This document shows, piece after piece, positions 1-10,935 of a DNA stretch of 64,000 nucleotides. The notes below the pieces were generated by a model, which ran no database searches, had not been told where the DNA came from, and was given only the letters and a program-made list of their open reading frames with translations. Each line of letters opens with the position of its first letter. Positions within the stretch are counted from its first letter, which is position 1. A program made the position numbers and the translations under genes. This DNA comes from Gillisella vitis (GTDB taxonomy: Bacteria > Pseudomonadota > Alphaproteobacteria > Rhizobiales > Rhizobiaceae). The stretch lies in the NCBI GenBank assembly GCA_009744235.1, contig WPHV01000013.1, positions 120,481 to 184,480 on the forward strand. The letters are read 5' to 3'.

Positions 1-213
1 CTTTTCTGGTGCCATCAGATCGACCCATGGTGCCGGGAGCCAATGCCGGCATCAAGGAGAGCGGTACCCCCAAAATGCCAGCGCATTTCGGCTCTCCACT
101 CCCGGCTCCGTGAGTCGCGTTCGCGATCCTTGACCCCGCCATCGCCTCCCGACCTGCGGCGTCTTCTTTCAAAAACGTCAAGGAAACGCCACCGAACCAG
201 CAGCACAGGGACG
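1..213. other. Intergenic, no gene seen
   Basis: No convincing coding region, RNA gene or repeat is visible in the first 213 bases. The short open frames here overlap on both strands and have no recognisable motif. A promoter for something left of the window could lie here. Confidence 0.4.
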
Positions 214-492
214 TCAGCCGTTGAGCGCGTCCTTTACCGCCTTGCCTGGCGTGAATGTCAGCTTCTTAGACGCCGCAATCTTGATCGTAGCACCCGTCGC
301 CGGATTGCGTCCGTCTCGTTCCGGGGTTTCCTTGACCTTGAATTTGCCGAAGGACGGGATGGATGTTTCCGTGCCAGCCTGGGCTGCGTCCGCAATCTGT
401 TTGAAGACGCTTTCGACGATGGCCTTCGCCTGAACCTTGGTCAGGTTCTGTTCGGACGCGATCTTGTCGGCGATTTCGTTGGTGGTGGTCAT
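214..492 (-). CDS. HU-family DNA-binding protein
   Basis: A 92-residue histone-like protein of the HU/IHF family, which binds and bends DNA as a dimer in the nucleoid. The length is typical. The conserved arm region is visible near residues 57-75 (GRNPATGATIKIAA), preceded by a GKF motif. The frame stays open to 600, but the ATG at 492 gives the normal HU amino terminus (MTTTNEIADK), so the upstream 36 codons are not counted. It is leftward and separate from the genes around it. It may be a housekeeping paralogue carried by the plasmid; I cannot tell HU from IHF-like subtypes by eye. Confidence 0.9.
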   Translation of the reverse strand: MTTTNEIADKIASEQNLTKVQAKAIVESVFKQIADAAQAGTETSIPSFGKFKVKETPERDGRNPATGATIKIAASKKLTFTPGKAVKDALNG

Positions 493-632
493 GGAAGAAT
501 AGTCTCCTCTATCGATTGGTGTTCTTCTGGTATGACAACGAAGATGTGGCGGGGATAGGGGCGTAAAAGCTGGATTTGCTGCAAGAATGGCGAAAACCAC
601 AGGAAAATTCGGGTTTGGATCGCGGGCGCCGG

Positions 633-890
633 CTATTCGCTGGGCTGAACGCTGATATAGCCCCGTCGCTTCTTTGTGCGCTCGATGCGTGCAAGTGCCG
701 TATCCGCATCTTCTTCGCTATCGAAGGTATCAACCATTGTCTGCCCGCTCGATCCAATCCGGCCCCAGTTACGAATGACGGAGGCGCCGCCGAAGAGCGT
801 TGGCTGAATCGCAAGCATATAGAAGCGCCGCATGTTCTGCGTCGTATCGATGCGGTGAAGATGAACCAGGCCAGTTGCGTCTTTTTCCAT
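633..890 (-). CDS. WGR-domain protein
   Basis: An 85-residue protein consisting almost entirely of a WGR domain, named after its conserved Trp-Gly-Arg, visible here as NWGRIGSSGQ. In eukaryotic PARPs this domain contacts DNA ends; the stand-alone bacterial versions, frequent on rhizobial plasmids, have no settled function. The ATG at 890 is chosen because the upstream extension to 962 is not domain-like. It lies beside the PLD-family gene in the same orientation, but nearly 260 bp separate the two, so an operon is not certain. Confidence 0.75.
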   Translation of the reverse strand: MEKDATGLVHLHRIDTTQNMRRFYMLAIQPTLFGGASVIRNWGRIGSSGQTMVDTFDSEEDADTALARIERTKKRRGYISVQPSE

Positions 891-1152
891 GGCTGGATTC
901 TCGCTTCCTTTGGAGGGAGCGTCCAATGACGATTCTGAATCAATCAGGAAGTATCGATTCATCTGTGTGATGAGTTCGATCGGGAATGGGCGAGGCGACT
1001 TCGCCGCACTGGCTCTATGCGCGAGCGCACCGAACCCGCTCAGCAGTTCCGTCCCATGCGGGTCACGATCCTCTCGTCACCCAACTCTGGTTGGCTCACC
1101 CAAGTCAATCGGCAAAACTGCGCATGCAGCTCTCATTATCGATCGGCAACGC

Positions 1153-3027
1153 TCAGCTTTGCTTGGCGGCTCGTCGCTTCTCGGCGGCCTTCCGCTTGTC
1201 CTCGAGCGCCTGTTGCTGGGCCATGACGGCGGATTCATTCGGATCGCGGGCTTGTGCCTGCTCGCCCCACGAACCTGGAGCGTCCCGGAAGAACATCTCG
1301 CGCCGTGCGTTGAGATAGGTTCCGGGGAGAAAATCATCTGCTGTCCAGTCTTTGATCTCTTCGAGAAACGCGCCCTCTGCGTCCTTTCCCTTGCCTGCCT
1401 GACTATTGGCCGCGTCCCGAAAATAGAAATGTTCGTGGAGCCTGAGGAACTCCGTCAGATAAATATCGGCGACGCGGGTATTGCCTCTGATCAGGACCAT
1501 GTTCTCGTCGTTGTTCTGAAGGCTGTTGGCGGAGAAGTTCGCTGATCCGGTGCAGATCAGGGGATCATCAGATAGCGGGTCGATCATCAGGTATTTGGTA
1601 TGAATGAAAAAGATGTTGCCGCTCTCACGGGTGTGTTCCTCGCGCCAGAACCATTCCCCGAGCGGAAAATTTTTGATGTCGATGGTTCTGGTGGTCTTTT
1701 TCCCGTTCGGCAGCGTGATCATGATTTTCTTCTTGCCCAGCACCGCCCCATAGGAGGTGGTCAACATCGGGTCACGACCGTCTTTACGAAAGGCCGCAAT
1801 CAATTCTGCCGGTGGACGCGATTCCATCACCAGCATGCGCAGGCAATCACGCTTTTGCGCCAGAGCGGAGATCAGAAGTGGGCTGACAGTGAACGCGACG
1901 GTGAACATCGCAAGGTCGCGTGCGTCGAGAATCCTGTTACCATACCAGAATAGCATTGCGAGATCGTCGCGCGCGCAAAAGATCGGGGAGATTGAGCCGG
2001 GCTCAACAACCTCCTGCGGTTGGGGCGAGATGGTTTTCGTTTCTTTTCTAACCGGTGCGCCTGTCGGGTTTTTCGATAGCAGATCCCAGTATTTCTTGTA
2101 ACGATCAGCCAGCATTGGATCGCGGAACAGGTGACCAAGATTGGACTGTCCCAAAAAACCCGACATGGTAATGTTCGTCGAGCCCGTCCAGAGGGCCAGT
2201 GGCTTGTCGGATTTCGAAGAGTGGACGATGAATTTGTTGTGCGGAATGGTAGGTCGTGTCCGTTCTATCAGGACATCTTTGCCGGATAGTTTCGTGCCGA
2301 TCGCCTTCTTGTTCGCCTCGGTGGCGTGATAGATAATTCGAACGTTGACGCCTCTCTTCAGCGCATCGTCGAAAGCATCGATGATGGGCTGATAGCTGAA
2401 CTCGTAGAGGCAGGCGTGAAGCCACTCCCCTTTCTTGGGTGCCTTGATATAGGCAAGGCAGGCTTCGAGTAGCCCACGCGAGAGCCACCGCGTCTTGATA
2501 TTGTTGAGGTCAAGCACTTCTTCTTCTGTCGGAGGGATATTGCCGAACTCGCGTGCATAATGCTGGCTCGCAATTGCTCCTCGATTGAACCAGATTCCGT
2601 GCTTGCCGTCGTCTTCGTCTTCTGTCCGGATTTTCAGCGCGATCATACGATGTTTATCAAGCTGAAGATCGCCTACCGGACCATAGGCGGGAAATATCTC
2701 GTACTGATAATCGGTGCTCGGCTCCGCTCCATAATCCGACCAGAAGAATTTCTGGATCGGGTGTTTGTCCGTCCGGAAGATCTTGAATCTTCCGTTGATC
2801 TTCTCCTTCGGCTTGGGTTCGACCGTCCTGAACACCTTGCTCGACTGGAGCCACTTCACGCTTGTAACCGTTTCGCCGTCGGGTTTCTTGAGATATTCGG
2901 AGCGGCGGATCGAAAATCCTCTCAGGCTATTTCGCGTGTCCCGATCGGCATCGAATGCTAGAAGGATCGAACGCGTGCCGGTGATGGCGCGAACCTTCAG
3001 GCCGTTGTTTTCCTCAAAATACCGCAT
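1153..3027 (-). CDS. Phospholipase D-family protein
   Basis: A 624-residue protein with two HxK(x4)D-type catalytic signatures of the phospholipase D superfamily: HNKFIVHS followed by WTGSTN near the middle, and HTKYLMIDP followed by GSANFS in the carboxy-terminal third. Paired HKD motifs form one active site in phosphodiesterases, nucleases and phosphatidyltransferases. The ATG at 3027 is preceded by a strong GGGGGA ribosome site; a TTG at 3057 gives a longer alternative. The absence of a signal peptide and the charged Ala/Lys-rich tail fit a cytoplasmic nuclease or defence-type PLD better than a lipase, but the substrate cannot be read from the sequence. Confidence 0.75.
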   Translation of the reverse strand: MRYFEENNGLKVRAITGTRSILLAFDADRDTRNSLRGFSIRRSEYLKKPDGETVTSVKWLQSSKVFRTVEPKPKEKINGRFKIFRTDKHPIQKFFWSDYGAEPSTDYQYEIFPAYGPVGDLQLDKHRMIALKIRTEDEDDGKHGIWFNRGAIASQHYAREFGNIPPTEEEVLDLNNIKTRWLSRGLLEACLAYIKAPKKGEWLHACLYEFSYQPIIDAFDDALKRGVNVRIIYHATEANKKAIGTKLSGKDVLIERTRPTIPHNKFIVHSSKSDKPLALWTGSTNITMSGFLGQSNLGHLFRDPMLADRYKKYWDLLSKNPTGAPVRKETKTISPQPQEVVEPGSISPIFCARDDLAMLFWYGNRILDARDLAMFTVAFTVSPLLISALAQKRDCLRMLVMESRPPAELIAAFRKDGRDPMLTTSYGAVLGKKKIMITLPNGKKTTRTIDIKNFPLGEWFWREEHTRESGNIFFIHTKYLMIDPLSDDPLICTGSANFSANSLQNNDENMVLIRGNTRVADIYLTEFLRLHEHFYFRDAANSQAGKGKDAEGAFLEEIKDWTADDFLPGTYLNARREMFFRDAPGSWGEQAQARDPNESAVMAQQQALEDKRKAAEKRRAAKQS

Positions 3028-3163
3028 GCCGTTCCCCCGTGTGATCAAGAGTTCCAACGAAGCTTTTGTTGAGCGCTGTCAACTATACAATTTTTCGGTC
3101 ACGATAGAAGTGGCCATTCGTCTTGGTCGCGAGCCGGTGTGATTATTGTGAAGCTTCTCGTCG

Positions 3164-5122
3164 TCACTTTTGGTCGGCTTGCCGAGACTCCAGCATCGTT
3201 TGCGCCTTGGCTGGACGATGGAACCTGTTCTCACCGACACAAGTCCTCATATCCTCACGACGGAACCAGATGGCGCGTCCGCATCTGAGCGGCGGATTGC
3301 CCGATGTGAACACGATCTGCTCGTCAGCGCGCATGCGCAGCACCTCATGTGGCAGGATCAGCGGCCGGCGGCTGAGCTGCCGGGAACGTGAGCGCGACGA
3401 TCCCTTCATCCCTGACGAGCGGTTTGTCTGGTCCACCTCGACCGTCGTATCGCCGCAGCGTTTCGAGATATAGTCGGCAGTATCAGGATCGTTGATCGCG
3501 GCAAACGAAATCCACGACGCGGATTCGAACCACTTGCTCGTCGCGTCCCGCCCGCCATAGGCCTCGCGCATCTGGCCGATGGACTGGAAGATCATCGTCA
3601 GCGTGATGCCGTATTTCCGTCCGGCGTCGCGGGCGGTCTCTAAGATCCGCAGATAGCCGAGCCTGGCGACCTCATCAAGTAGGAAGAGCGCGCCACCTTT
3701 CACATCGCCATTTCGATTGTAGATGGCATTGAGCAGCGATCCGATAACCACTCGCGCCAGTCCGGGATGGGCTTCCAGTACCTTCAAATCGAGCGCTATG
3801 AAGATGTCGGTTCCGCCCTCGGCGAGATCGTCGGTCGAAAAACTGTCGCCTGAGACGAGCGCGGCGTAGTTCGGATAAGATAGCCAGTGGGTTTCTTTCA
3901 CCGCATTGGCGTAGACCCCGGAAAAGGTCTCAGGCGTCATGTTGACGAAGACCGAAACATTCTCCTTCACGAAGTCCGATTCCGACTGCTCGTAGATCTT
4001 GGTCAGACGCGCCCGCAGCTTCGGTTCCGGCTCGGAAAGATTGACTCTCACACGGCGCAGCGTCTGGTCTTGCTCGTCCGTGTGACCGGACAGCCAGACG
4101 TCGGCAATCAGAGCCGTCAGAAGCTGCATGGCCGACGCCCGAAAGAAGTCGTCGCGCGCAGAGGCCGAGCGGGGATTGTCGGTCATGATCCACGTTGCGA
4201 CGGCGACGATGTCCTCTTCTTTCGTGCTGCCATGTCGCCCGATCCAGTCGAGCGCATTGAAGCCCACGCCTGACGTCGAGGGATCGAGAATGATCACCTT
4301 CCGGCCAGCCTTGCGGCGATGCTCCGATACCATCGGTGCGACCTCGCTCGACGGGTCGAGGACAACGAGACTGCCACCCCACTTGAGCGCGGTCGGGACC
4401 GTGACCGACGTCGTCTTGAAACCGCCGGATCCGGCGAAGACGATGCCATGCGAGGAGCCAAAGGAGCCGTCGAAGCATAGGAGCGGGCTCTTGCCTCCCG
4501 CGCCCCAGGTCGACGGATCGTCGGCGCGGAACGACACAGCCGCAACGCTGTCGCGATCGACGCGGTACCGTTCGCCGACGACGATGCCGCCGGGATCGGG
4601 GAAAAGTTTTGCCGCCTCCTGCACCTTCATCCAGTCGGCCTCGCCATGCACGGCGCGTTTGCCGCGGATACGGCGCGGCGCCGAACTGGCAAAAGCCGCA
4701 TTGCCGCGAAGACCGACGCGCAGCGCGAAGACGCCGGCAAGGAATGTGACGGACGCGCCAAGCATCGTCGCCGGGTCCGCGTAGGCGAATACCGACTGTC
4801 CGCCCGGAACGTTGCCGGCGATGCTGGCAAGCCGGACCGCCTCGCGGATCGCCGCGATGAAGATCGCCGCCACGCTGCCGCTGACAACGCCCCACCCGGC
4901 CGCCCTGATGTTCGCAGCGCCATTGGCCGCGAACAGGAAGATCGTGCCGATCGCAGCCGCTGTGATGTAGGGCAGGGCGAGACCGATCCGCCCGAGCATC
5001 AGCTTTGTCTGCGCTGTCCTTCCGAACGCCGCCAGCCATCGCTCGATCCCCGGCATGAGCATCATCGCGGCGATCATGATTGTGGCCGGGATGACGGCGA
5101 GGAGAATTCTATTCACCGTCAC
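3164..5122 (-). CDS. traG: TraG conjugative coupling protein
   Basis: Type IV coupling ATPase of the Ti-plasmid conjugation (Dtr) system. It links the TraA relaxosome to the mating channel at the inner membrane. Amino-terminal hydrophobic segments (about residues 5-25, 45-65, 75-95 and 115-140) anchor it. The Walker A loop reads [10 protein letters not shown] and Walker B is [10 protein letters not shown], as in VirD4/TraG proteins. It is the last gene of the leftward traC-traD-traG operon. The GTG at 5122 overlaps the end of traD and matches the MTVNR start I recall for Ti TraG; a TTG two codons upstream (5128) is an alternative. Confidence 0.93.
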   Translation of the reverse strand: MTVNRILLAVIPATIMIAAMMLMPGIERWLAAFGRTAQTKLMLGRIGLALPYITAAAIGTIFLFAANGAANIRAAGWGVVSGSVAAIFIAAIREAVRLASIAGNVPGGQSVFAYADPATMLGASVTFLAGVFALRVGLRGNAAFASSAPRRIRGKRAVHGEADWMKVQEAAKLFPDPGGIVVGERYRVDRDSVAAVSFRADDPSTWGAGGKSPLLCFDGSFGSSHGIVFAGSGGFKTTSVTVPTALKWGGSLVVLDPSSEVAPMVSEHRRKAGRKVIILDPSTSGVGFNALDWIGRHGSTKEEDIVAVATWIMTDNPRSASARDDFFRASAMQLLTALIADVWLSGHTDEQDQTLRRVRVNLSEPEPKLRARLTKIYEQSESDFVKENVSVFVNMTPETFSGVYANAVKETHWLSYPNYAALVSGDSFSTDDLAEGGTDIFIALDLKVLEAHPGLARVVIGSLLNAIYNRNGDVKGGALFLLDEVARLGYLRILETARDAGRKYGITLTMIFQSIGQMREAYGGRDATSKWFESASWISFAAINDPDTADYISKRCGDTTVEVDQTNRSSGMKGSSRSRSRQLSRRPLILPHEVLRMRADEQIVFTSGNPPLRCGRAIWFRREDMRTCVGENRFHRPAKAQTMLESRQADQK

Positions 5123-5324
5123 GACCAAAGGCCTCCGCGCCGATGGCGGTCAAGCGTGACCGCTCTTCTTCGTCGCCCTTGAACCGGCGGCCGCCGTCGA
5201 CCAACAGCCCGAGCAGCAGCGCCCGCTTTTCGTAACGCAGTCCTGCCTTGACGATCAGCCCGCCGAGCTCGATTTTTTCGCGGGAGTCCTTCTTGCGTGC
5301 TTCTGACGTCATCGACTTTGCCAT
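5109..5324 (-). CDS. traD: TraD conjugation protein
   Basis: A small basic 71-residue protein between traC and traG, the standard place and size for TraD of Ti and rhizobial plasmids. The start [12 protein letters not shown] is the usual TraD amino terminus; the open frame extends upstream only because it shadows traC. Its exact biochemical role in DNA processing is not established. The gene begins four bases after traC ends and its end overlaps the traG start, so the three are probably translated together. Confidence 0.88.
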   Translation of the reverse strand: MAKSMTSEARKKDSREKIELGGLIVKAGLRYEKRALLLGLLVDGGRRFKGDEEERSRLTAIGAEAFGRDGE

Positions 5325-5328
5325 CCGT

Positions 5329-5625
5329 TCAAGCCTCGCCAGACCCGCCTTCATCCGCGCCAGACGCGAGCGCCGCGGACGGCTCGGTACCGGTCCGGCT
5401 CTCTCCGGCTTGTCTCTTTCCGGTCGCCGAGCCCTTGCCGCCACGAAACCGTTTGGCGACTTCCTCGAAGGCTGACTGAAGCTCGGCCTCCTCGATGTCG
5501 ATTTCCCCAAGCCCAGCTTTTAGCGCAATCCGCCCGATGCGCTCGGCCTCGCGTGTTTCGGCCTGTTTCAGCTGGTCCTGCAATCTGGCGATTTCTTCCC
5601 TGATCTTCGATGATGGTTTCTTCAT
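5329..5625 (-). CDS. traC: TraC relaxosome accessory protein
   Basis: A 98-residue protein, first gene of the leftward traCDG operon, opposite traA across oriT. TraC is an accessory DNA-transfer protein in Ti-type conjugation. The amino-terminal half is helical and charged ([17 protein letters not shown], coiled-coil-like) and the tail is Gly/Ser/Ala-rich. The ATG at 5625 follows the TraC family start ([11 protein letters not shown]). The promoter, tra box and oriT lie immediately upstream. Confidence 0.88.
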   Translation of the reverse strand: MKKPSSKIREEIARLQDQLKQAETREAERIGRIALKAGLGEIDIEEAELQSAFEEVAKRFRGGKGSATGKRQAGESRTGTEPSAALASGADEGGSGEA

Positions 5626-5698
5626 TCCGGTCGCATCTCCCTGGAAATCTTGGGCGTCTGTTCCGTTGCAAGATTTCCCCAAAAGCACGTCCGAAGGA

Positions 5699-5716
5699 AT
5701 GTGCAGATCTGCACGT
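5699..5716. promoter_or_regulatory. tra box (TraR-binding site)
   Basis: An 18-bp near-perfect palindrome, ATGTGCAGATCTGCACGT, matching the classic Ti-plasmid tra box (ATGTGCAGATCTGCACAT) at all but one position. It lies between the divergent traC and traA genes, where TraR bound to its acyl-homoserine lactone activates both directions in known Ti plasmids. Confidence 0.92.
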
Positions 5717-5747
5717 CGGCAAAGCCGACACTTTGGAGGATGATCCC

Positions 5748-5805
5748 GCCGTTCCGAAGGAGCGGATCCAAGGGCGCCGTTCCGAAGGAGCGGATCCAAG
5801 GGCGC
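5748..5805. repeat. Two 28-bp tandem copies at oriT
   Basis: Two head-to-tail 28-bp units (5748-5775 and 5776-5803) that each contain GGATCCAAGGGCGC. The second runs on into AATTATACGTCGC; the first is interrupted by the start of the second. The unit includes the conserved half of the nic region. Confidence 0.9.
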
Positions 5806-5822
5806 AATTATACGTCGCTGAT
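5786..5822. other. oriT: oriT, IncQ-type nic region
   Basis: The sequence AAGGGCGCAATTATACG (5798-5814), read on the complement as CGTATAATTGCGCCCTT, has the conserved nic core of the RSF1010/Ti-plasmid oriT class (T-GCGCCCTT). It is placed as expected, between traC and traA and next to the relaxase gene. TraA would nick within this core. The exact cut base is inferred from the RSF1010 family, not shown here. Confidence 0.85.
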
Positions 5823-5909
5823 GCGACGTGCTTGCCCACGGCCCTGGCGGGGCCGTCGTAGGGTTGTCGCTTCCGACGAACGAGGTTCGAACCAGGAGTG
5901 TTTTACGCC

Positions 5910-8900
5910 GTGGCCATCGCCCATTTTGCAGCCAGTATCGTCAGCCGCGGCGGTGGCCGCAGCGTGGTGCTGTCTGCGGCCTATCGGCACTGCGCGAAGA
6001 TGGAGTACGAGCGCGAGGCCCGTACCATCGACTACACCCGCAAACAGGGGCTGCTTCATGAGGAGTTTTTACTTCCTGTGGATGCTCCGAAATGGGTGCG
6101 GGCGCTGATCGCCGATCGCTCGGTATCGGGAGCGGTCGAAGCCTTCTGGAACAAGGTCGAGGCGTTCGAAAAACGTGCCGATGCGCAGCTTGCCCGGGAC
6201 CTCACAATCGCTCTTCCGCTGGAGCTCACCCCGGAGCAGAACATCGCGTTAGTTCGCGACTTCGTGGAAAAACACATCCACGCCAAGGGCATGGTTGCCG
6301 ATTGGGTCTACCACGACAATCCAGGCAATCCGCACATCCATCTGATGACGACATTGCGCCCGCTGACCGAGGAGGGGTTCGGATCGAAGAAGGTTGCGGT
6401 TACGGCCAAGGACGGCCAGCCGGTCCGCACGAAGTCCGGCAAAATCCTCTATGAGCTCTGGGCCGGATCGACGGGTGACTTCAACGTCCTGCGCGATGGA
6501 TGGTTCGAGCGGCTGAATTATCACCTGGCGCTTGGCGGCATCGATCTCAAGATCGATGGCCGTTCCTACGAAAAGCAGGGCATCGACCTCGAACCGACGA
6601 TCCATCTCGGCGTTGGCGCCAAGGCGATCGAGCGCAAGGCACAGCAACAGGGCGTCCGGCCGGAGCTGGAGAGGATCGAGCTGAACGAGCAGCGCCGCAG
6701 CGAGAATGCCCGCCGCATTCTAAACAATCCAGCCATCGTGCTCGACGTGATCACGCGAGAGAAGAGCGTTTTCGATGAACGCGATGTCGCCAAGGTTCTG
6801 CATCGCTATGTCGATGACCCGGCTGTCTTCCAGCAACTGATGTTACGCATCATCCTGAACCCGGAAGTCTTGCGTTTGCAGCGTGACACGATCGCGTTCG
6901 CGACCGGAGAAAAGGTGCCCGCCCGTTATTCGACCCGGGCGATGATCCGCGTTGAGGCGACGATGGTGCGGCAGGCGTTATGGCTGTCGAACCGGGACGG
7001 TCATGCTGTCTCTGAAGCTGCTCTGGACGCAACGTTCCGGCGGCATGAGCGGTTGTCGCAGGAGCAGAAAGCGGCAATCGAGCGCATCGCCGGTCCCGCC
7101 CGGATCGCAGCGGTGGTCGGCCGTGCCGGTGCTGGCAAGACCACGATGATGAAGGCTGCCCGCGAGGCGTGGGAACGGGCCGGATACCGGGTTGTCGGCG
7201 GAGCGCTTGCCGGCAAAGCAGCCGAGGGTCTGGAGAAGGAAGCCGGGATCCAGAGCCGGACGCTTGCGTCCTGGGAACTGCGCTGGAACCGTGGTCGTGA
7301 CGTTCTCGATGACAAAACCGTCTTTGTCCTGGACGAAGCAGGTATGGTCGCCTCAAAACAGATGGCCGGCTTTGTCGATACCGTGGTCAGGGCAGGTGCC
7401 AAGATCGTGCTGGTCGGCGATCCCGAACAGCTCCAGCCGATCGAGGCGGGGGCTGCCTTCCGCGCCATCGTCGACCGCATAGGTTATGCCGAACTCGAGA
7501 CAATCTATCGCCAGCGCGAGGACTGGATGCGCAAGGCGTCACTCGATCTGGCCCGAGGCAATGTGGAAAAGGCGCTGACCGCCTATGATGCCAATGTCAG
7601 GATCACGGGCACGCGATTGAAGGCGGAAGCCGTCGAGCGGCTGATCGGTGACTGGAACCACGACTACGATCAGACGAAGACAACGTTGATCCTCGCGCAT
7701 CTGCGCCGCGACGTTCGCATGCTGAACATTATGGCCCGCGAAAAACTCGTTGAACGCGGCATTGTCGGTGAGGGTCATGTCTTCAAAACGGCTGACGGTG
7801 TCAGGCAGTTCGACGTGGGCGACCAGATCGTCTTCCTGAAGAACGAGACCTCGCTCGGCGTCAAGAACGGCATGATCGCTCATGTCATTGAGGCCGCACC
7901 GAGCAGGATCGTTGCTGTCATCGGAGAGGGTGATCAGCGCCGGCAGGTCATCGTCGAGCAACGCTTCTACAGCAATCTCGATCATGGTTACGCTACCACG
8001 ATCCATAAATCGCAAGGCGCTACTGTCGACCGCGTGAAGGTGTTGGCAAGCCTCTCGCTGGACCGGCATCTGACCTATGTGGCCATGACCCGCCATCGCG
8101 AGGATTTGCAGCTTTACTACGGACGCCGGTCCTTCGCCTTCAACGGCGGCCTGGCCAAGGTACTCTCCCGAAAGAATGCCAAGGAGACCACCCTCGATTA
8201 CGAGCGCGGAAAGCTTTACCGCGAAGCGCTGCGGTACGCAGAAAACCGTGGCCTCAACATCGTCCAGGTGGCGCGTACGCTGCTACGCGACCAACTCGAG
8301 TGGACACTGCGCCAGAAGACGAAACTGGTCGATCTCAGCCAGCGCCTTGCCGGCTTTGCAGAGCGTCTCGGTCTGCACCATCCCTCGAAAACCCAAACGA
8401 TGAAGGAGGCCGCGCCCATGGTCGCAGGCATCAAGACATTTTCCGGTTCCGTTGCCGATACGGTAGGCGAAAAACTCGACGCCGATCCAGCCCTCAGACA
8501 ACAATGGGAAGAGGTCTCGACCCGTTTTGCTTACGTCTTCGCCGATCCCGAGACCGCCTTCCGGGCGATGAACTTCGATGCGGTGCTAGTGGATAAGGAA
8601 ACGGCCAAACTGGCGCTTCAGACGCTGACGACCGCCCCGGCGTCGATCGGACCGCTGAAGGGCAAGACCGGCATTCTTGCCAGCAAGACTGAGCGCGAGG
8701 ACCGTCGCGTTGCAGACCTCAATGTTCCGGCCCTGAAGCGCGATCTTGAGCAGTATCTGGGGATGCACGAGACCGCCGTGCAGCGGCTGCAGGCTGACGA
8801 GCAGGCATTGCGTCAGCGCGTGTCGATCGACATCCCGGCATTGTCGCCGGCAGCGCATGTGGTGCTGGAGCGCGTGCGTGATGCGATCGACCGCAACGAT

Positions 8901-9212
8901 CTGCCGGCGGCCATGGCATATGCACTAAGCAACCGGGAAACCAAGTTGGAAATTGACGGGTTCAACCAAGCCGTCACCGAACGCTTCGGCGAGCGTACCA
9001 TGCTCACCAATGCCGCGCGCGAACCCTCCGGAAAGCTCTTCGACAAACTCTCCGAAGGGATGCTGCCCGAGCAGAAGGAGCGTCTGACAGAGGCCTGGCC
9101 GATCATGCGCACGTCCCAGCAGCTCGCCGCTCATGAGCGCACCGTTCAGACCCTGCGTCAGGCCGAAGATTTGCGTCTCGCCCAGCGCCAGACGCTGGTG
9201 ATGAAGCAATGA
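5910..9212 (+). CDS. traA: TraA relaxase/helicase
   Basis: A roughly 1,100-residue Ti-plasmid conjugative relaxase fused to a helicase. The amino-terminal MobA/MobL-type domain carries the metal-binding histidines in [11 protein letters not shown]. The middle has a RecD/TraI-like superfamily-1 helicase with Walker [12 protein letters not shown] and Walker B FVLDEAGM, and later helicase motifs such as ATTIHKSQG. It nicks oriT and unwinds the transferred strand. The GTG at 5910, giving MAIAHFAAS, is preferred to the GTG at 5898 because AGGAG lies 11 bases upstream of it. It is the first gene of traAFB-H, and its stop overlaps the traF start in ATGA. Confidence 0.95.
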   Translation: MAIAHFAASIVSRGGGRSVVLSAAYRHCAKMEYEREARTIDYTRKQGLLHEEFLLPVDAPKWVRALIADRSVSGAVEAFWNKVEAFEKRADAQLARDLTIALPLELTPEQNIALVRDFVEKHIHAKGMVADWVYHDNPGNPHIHLMTTLRPLTEEGFGSKKVAVTAKDGQPVRTKSGKILYELWAGSTGDFNVLRDGWFERLNYHLALGGIDLKIDGRSYEKQGIDLEPTIHLGVGAKAIERKAQQQGVRPELERIELNEQRRSENARRILNNPAIVLDVITREKSVFDERDVAKVLHRYVDDPAVFQQLMLRIILNPEVLRLQRDTIAFATGEKVPARYSTRAMIRVEATMVRQALWLSNRDGHAVSEAALDATFRRHERLSQEQKAAIERIAGPARIAAVVGRAGAGKTTMMKAAREAWERAGYRVVGGALAGKAAEGLEKEAGIQSRTLASWELRWNRGRDVLDDKTVFVLDEAGMVASKQMAGFVDTVVRAGAKIVLVGDPEQLQPIEAGAAFRAIVDRIGYAELETIYRQREDWMRKASLDLARGNVEKALTAYDANVRITGTRLKAEAVERLIGDWNHDYDQTKTTLILAHLRRDVRMLNIMAREKLVERGIVGEGHVFKTADGVRQFDVGDQIVFLKNETSLGVKNGMIAHVIEAAPSRIVAVIGEGDQRRQVIVEQRFYSNLDHGYATTIHKSQGATVDRVKVLASLSLDRHLTYVAMTRHREDLQLYYGRRSFAFNGGLAKVLSRKNAKETTLDYERGKLYREALRYAENRGLNIVQVARTLLRDQLEWTLRQKTKLVDLSQRLAGFAERLGLHHPSKTQTMKEAAPMVAGIKTFSGSVADTVGEKLDADPALRQQWEEVSTRFAYVFADPETAFRAMNFDAVLVDKETAKLALQTLTTAPASIGPLKGKTGILASKTEREDRRVADLNVPALKRDLEQYLGMHETAVQRLQADEQALRQRVSIDIPALSPAAHVVLERVRDAIDRNDLPAAMAYALSNRETKLEIDGFNQAVTERFGERTMLTNAAREPSGKLFDKLSEGMLPEQKERLTEAWPIMRTSQQLAAHERTVQTLRQAEDLRLAQRQTLVMKQ

Positions 9213-9736
9213 GGCGGCGCGTTCTCCTGTTCCTGGCCGGCCTAGGTGGGATGATCGCCGCTCTGGCGGCAATCGCATACTTCGGCGGCTTTCGATTGAA
9301 CCTGACGCCGAGCGAGCCGCTTGGGCTCTGGCGTATCATGGCCCTGCAGCGTCCGGTCGAGGTCGGCGATCTCGTGTTCATCTGCCCACCGCCGACCGCG
9401 TCTTTCGAGGAGGCGCGGCGCCGCGGCTATGTTAGGCGTGGCCTCTGCCCCGGTGGCTTTGCGCCGCTGATCAAGACAGTGGCGGCGCTTCCCGGACAGC
9501 ATGTGGAAATCGGCGTAAATGTCACTGTCGACGGCAGGCCTCTCGCCTCATCGATCAATCGCGCGAGCGATGGAGAGGGCAGGCCGATCACACCATTCAA
9601 AACCGGCATCGTGCCACTGAGAAATCTGTTTCTTCACTCATCCTTTGCGAGCTCCTATGATAGTCGGTATTTTGGACCGGTTCCCGACACGGGCCTTCTC
9701 GGCCTGGCGCGGCCAGTCCTCACTTTCGAACCGTAA
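9209..9736 (+). CDS. traF: TraF conjugal signal peptidase-like protein
   Basis: A 175-residue membrane protein of the TraF/S26 peptidase family, implicated in maturing (in RP4, cyclising) the conjugative pilin. One amino-terminal membrane helix (residues 5-24) is followed by the Ser motif SEPLGLW and the Lys-containing IKTVAALPG, the expected catalytic dyad region. Its start overlaps the traA stop (ATGA), so translation is coupled. Its end overlaps the start of traB. Confidence 0.9.
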   Translation: MRRRVLLFLAGLGGMIAALAAIAYFGGFRLNLTPSEPLGLWRIMALQRPVEVGDLVFICPPPTASFEEARRRGYVRRGLCPGGFAPLIKTVAALPGQHVEIGVNVTVDGRPLASSINRASDGEGRPITPFKTGIVPLRNLFLHSSFASSYDSRYFGPVPDTGLLGLARPVLTFEP

Positions 9737-10922
9737 TTGGCGGCGATCCTGCCTGCTTATCGCCGTATCTGTTGCTTGCGGCTGGACTGCCTGGAGCGGT
9801 CATGTCCTGACCCTTCCGGTCGCTGTGTTGTTTCCGGCGCTCTGGGCGATGTCGCCGTCGCGGCTAACGGCGATGCTCGTGTCGGCCGGATATTTTCTGG
9901 CTGCCTCGCGTGGGCTGCCGCAGGGTGTCGCCAACTTCTATGCCGCCGATCTCTGGCCCGGGCTTCTGCTCTGGGCAGTTGCTTCGCTCTCCTTCGCCGG
10001 CGTGCATGCGGCGCTCTGGAAGGGGCAACCGGAAGGCAAGTCTCCGGGAGAAGGTCGAACGGGAATGGCAATGGCGGGGCGCTATCTGGCGGCGGCGATG
10101 CTCATGGGACTGCCGCCCCTCGGCATAACCGGCTGGGCGCATCCGCTCACCGCTACCGGTGTGCTCTTTCCGGGATGGGGATGGTGGGGGCTGGTCGCGA
10201 TGACAGCCGGCCTCGCGATGATGACATCGCGATATTGGCGGGCTGTCGCCATCGTCATGGGAGGATTCTGGCTCTGGTCCACTGCCACGTGGACATCACC
10301 GAAACTACCCGAGGGATGGAAGGGCGTCGACCTCGAACAAGGTCAGAAACTCGGACGAGACGGCTCGCTTGACGATCACCGTGACCTGATCGCAACGGTG
10401 CGCGCGGTTGCGGGAGAGAAAACCCGGTTCATCGTTCTTCCCGAAAGTGCATTGGGCTTCTGGACGCCGACCGTCGCGAGGCTCTGGAGCCAAGGCTTGC
10501 AAGGCTCGGAGCTCACTGTGATCGCCGGCGCGGCCGTCATCGATCCGGGCGGCTACGACAATGTAATGGTGGCGATTTCGGCTGACGAGGCACGAATTCT
10601 CTATCGCGAACGCATGCCGGTCCCGGTGTCCATGTGGCAGCCATGGCGGGCATGGACCGGGCAGGGCGGTGGAGCCCGCGCCAACCTCTTCGGCAATCCA
10701 GTTGTGCAAAACGACGGCCAGAAGGTCGCCGTGCTGATCTGCTACGAACAGCTTGTCCTCTGGCCGGTCCTGCAGTCGATGCTGCATTCCCCCACCGTAA
10801 TCGTCGCCCCGGGCAACGGATGGTGGACCGCGGGAACGTCGATCGTCGCCATTCAAAACGTGAGCGTGATGGCCTGGGCAAAACTCTTCGGACTGCCCGT
10901 CGTCACGTCTTTCAACAGATAA
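9657..10922 (+). CDS. traB: TraB conjugal transfer protein
   Basis: A membrane protein of about 421 residues with several amino-terminal hydrophobic helices and a carboxy-terminal nitrilase-like region (motifs [18 protein letters not shown]). That is the architecture of apolipoprotein N-acyltransferase-like proteins to which Ti TraB has been compared. TraB raises conjugation efficiency in Ti plasmids; its catalytic activity is not proven. The ATG at 9657 is taken as start; 9645 is an alternative. It overlaps traF by 80 bases, typical of this operon. Confidence 0.9.
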   Translation: MIVGILDRFPTRAFSAWRGQSSLSNRNWRRSCLLIAVSVACGWTAWSGHVLTLPVAVLFPALWAMSPSRLTAMLVSAGYFLAASRGLPQGVANFYAADLWPGLLLWAVASLSFAGVHAALWKGQPEGKSPGEGRTGMAMAGRYLAAAMLMGLPPLGITGWAHPLTATGVLFPGWGWWGLVAMTAGLAMMTSRYWRAVAIVMGGFWLWSTATWTSPKLPEGWKGVDLEQGQKLGRDGSLDDHRDLIATVRAVAGEKTRFIVLPESALGFWTPTVARLWSQGLQGSELTVIAGAAVIDPGGYDNVMVAISADEARILYRERMPVPVSMWQPWRAWTGQGGGARANLFGNPVVQNDGQKVAVLICYEQLVLWPVLQSMLHSPTVIVAPGNGWWTAGTSIVAIQNVSVMAWAKLFGLPVVTSFNR

Positions 10923-10935
10923 GGAATTGTTTGCG

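Noticed and set aside
43-558. A 171-codon rightward frame over the HU gene.
   Set aside because: It is the antisense shadow of the HU-family gene, with an Arg-rich composition typical of such shadows.
3930-5039. A 369-codon leftward frame inside traG.
   Set aside because: Arg-rich alternate frame of traG with no motif; a shadow.
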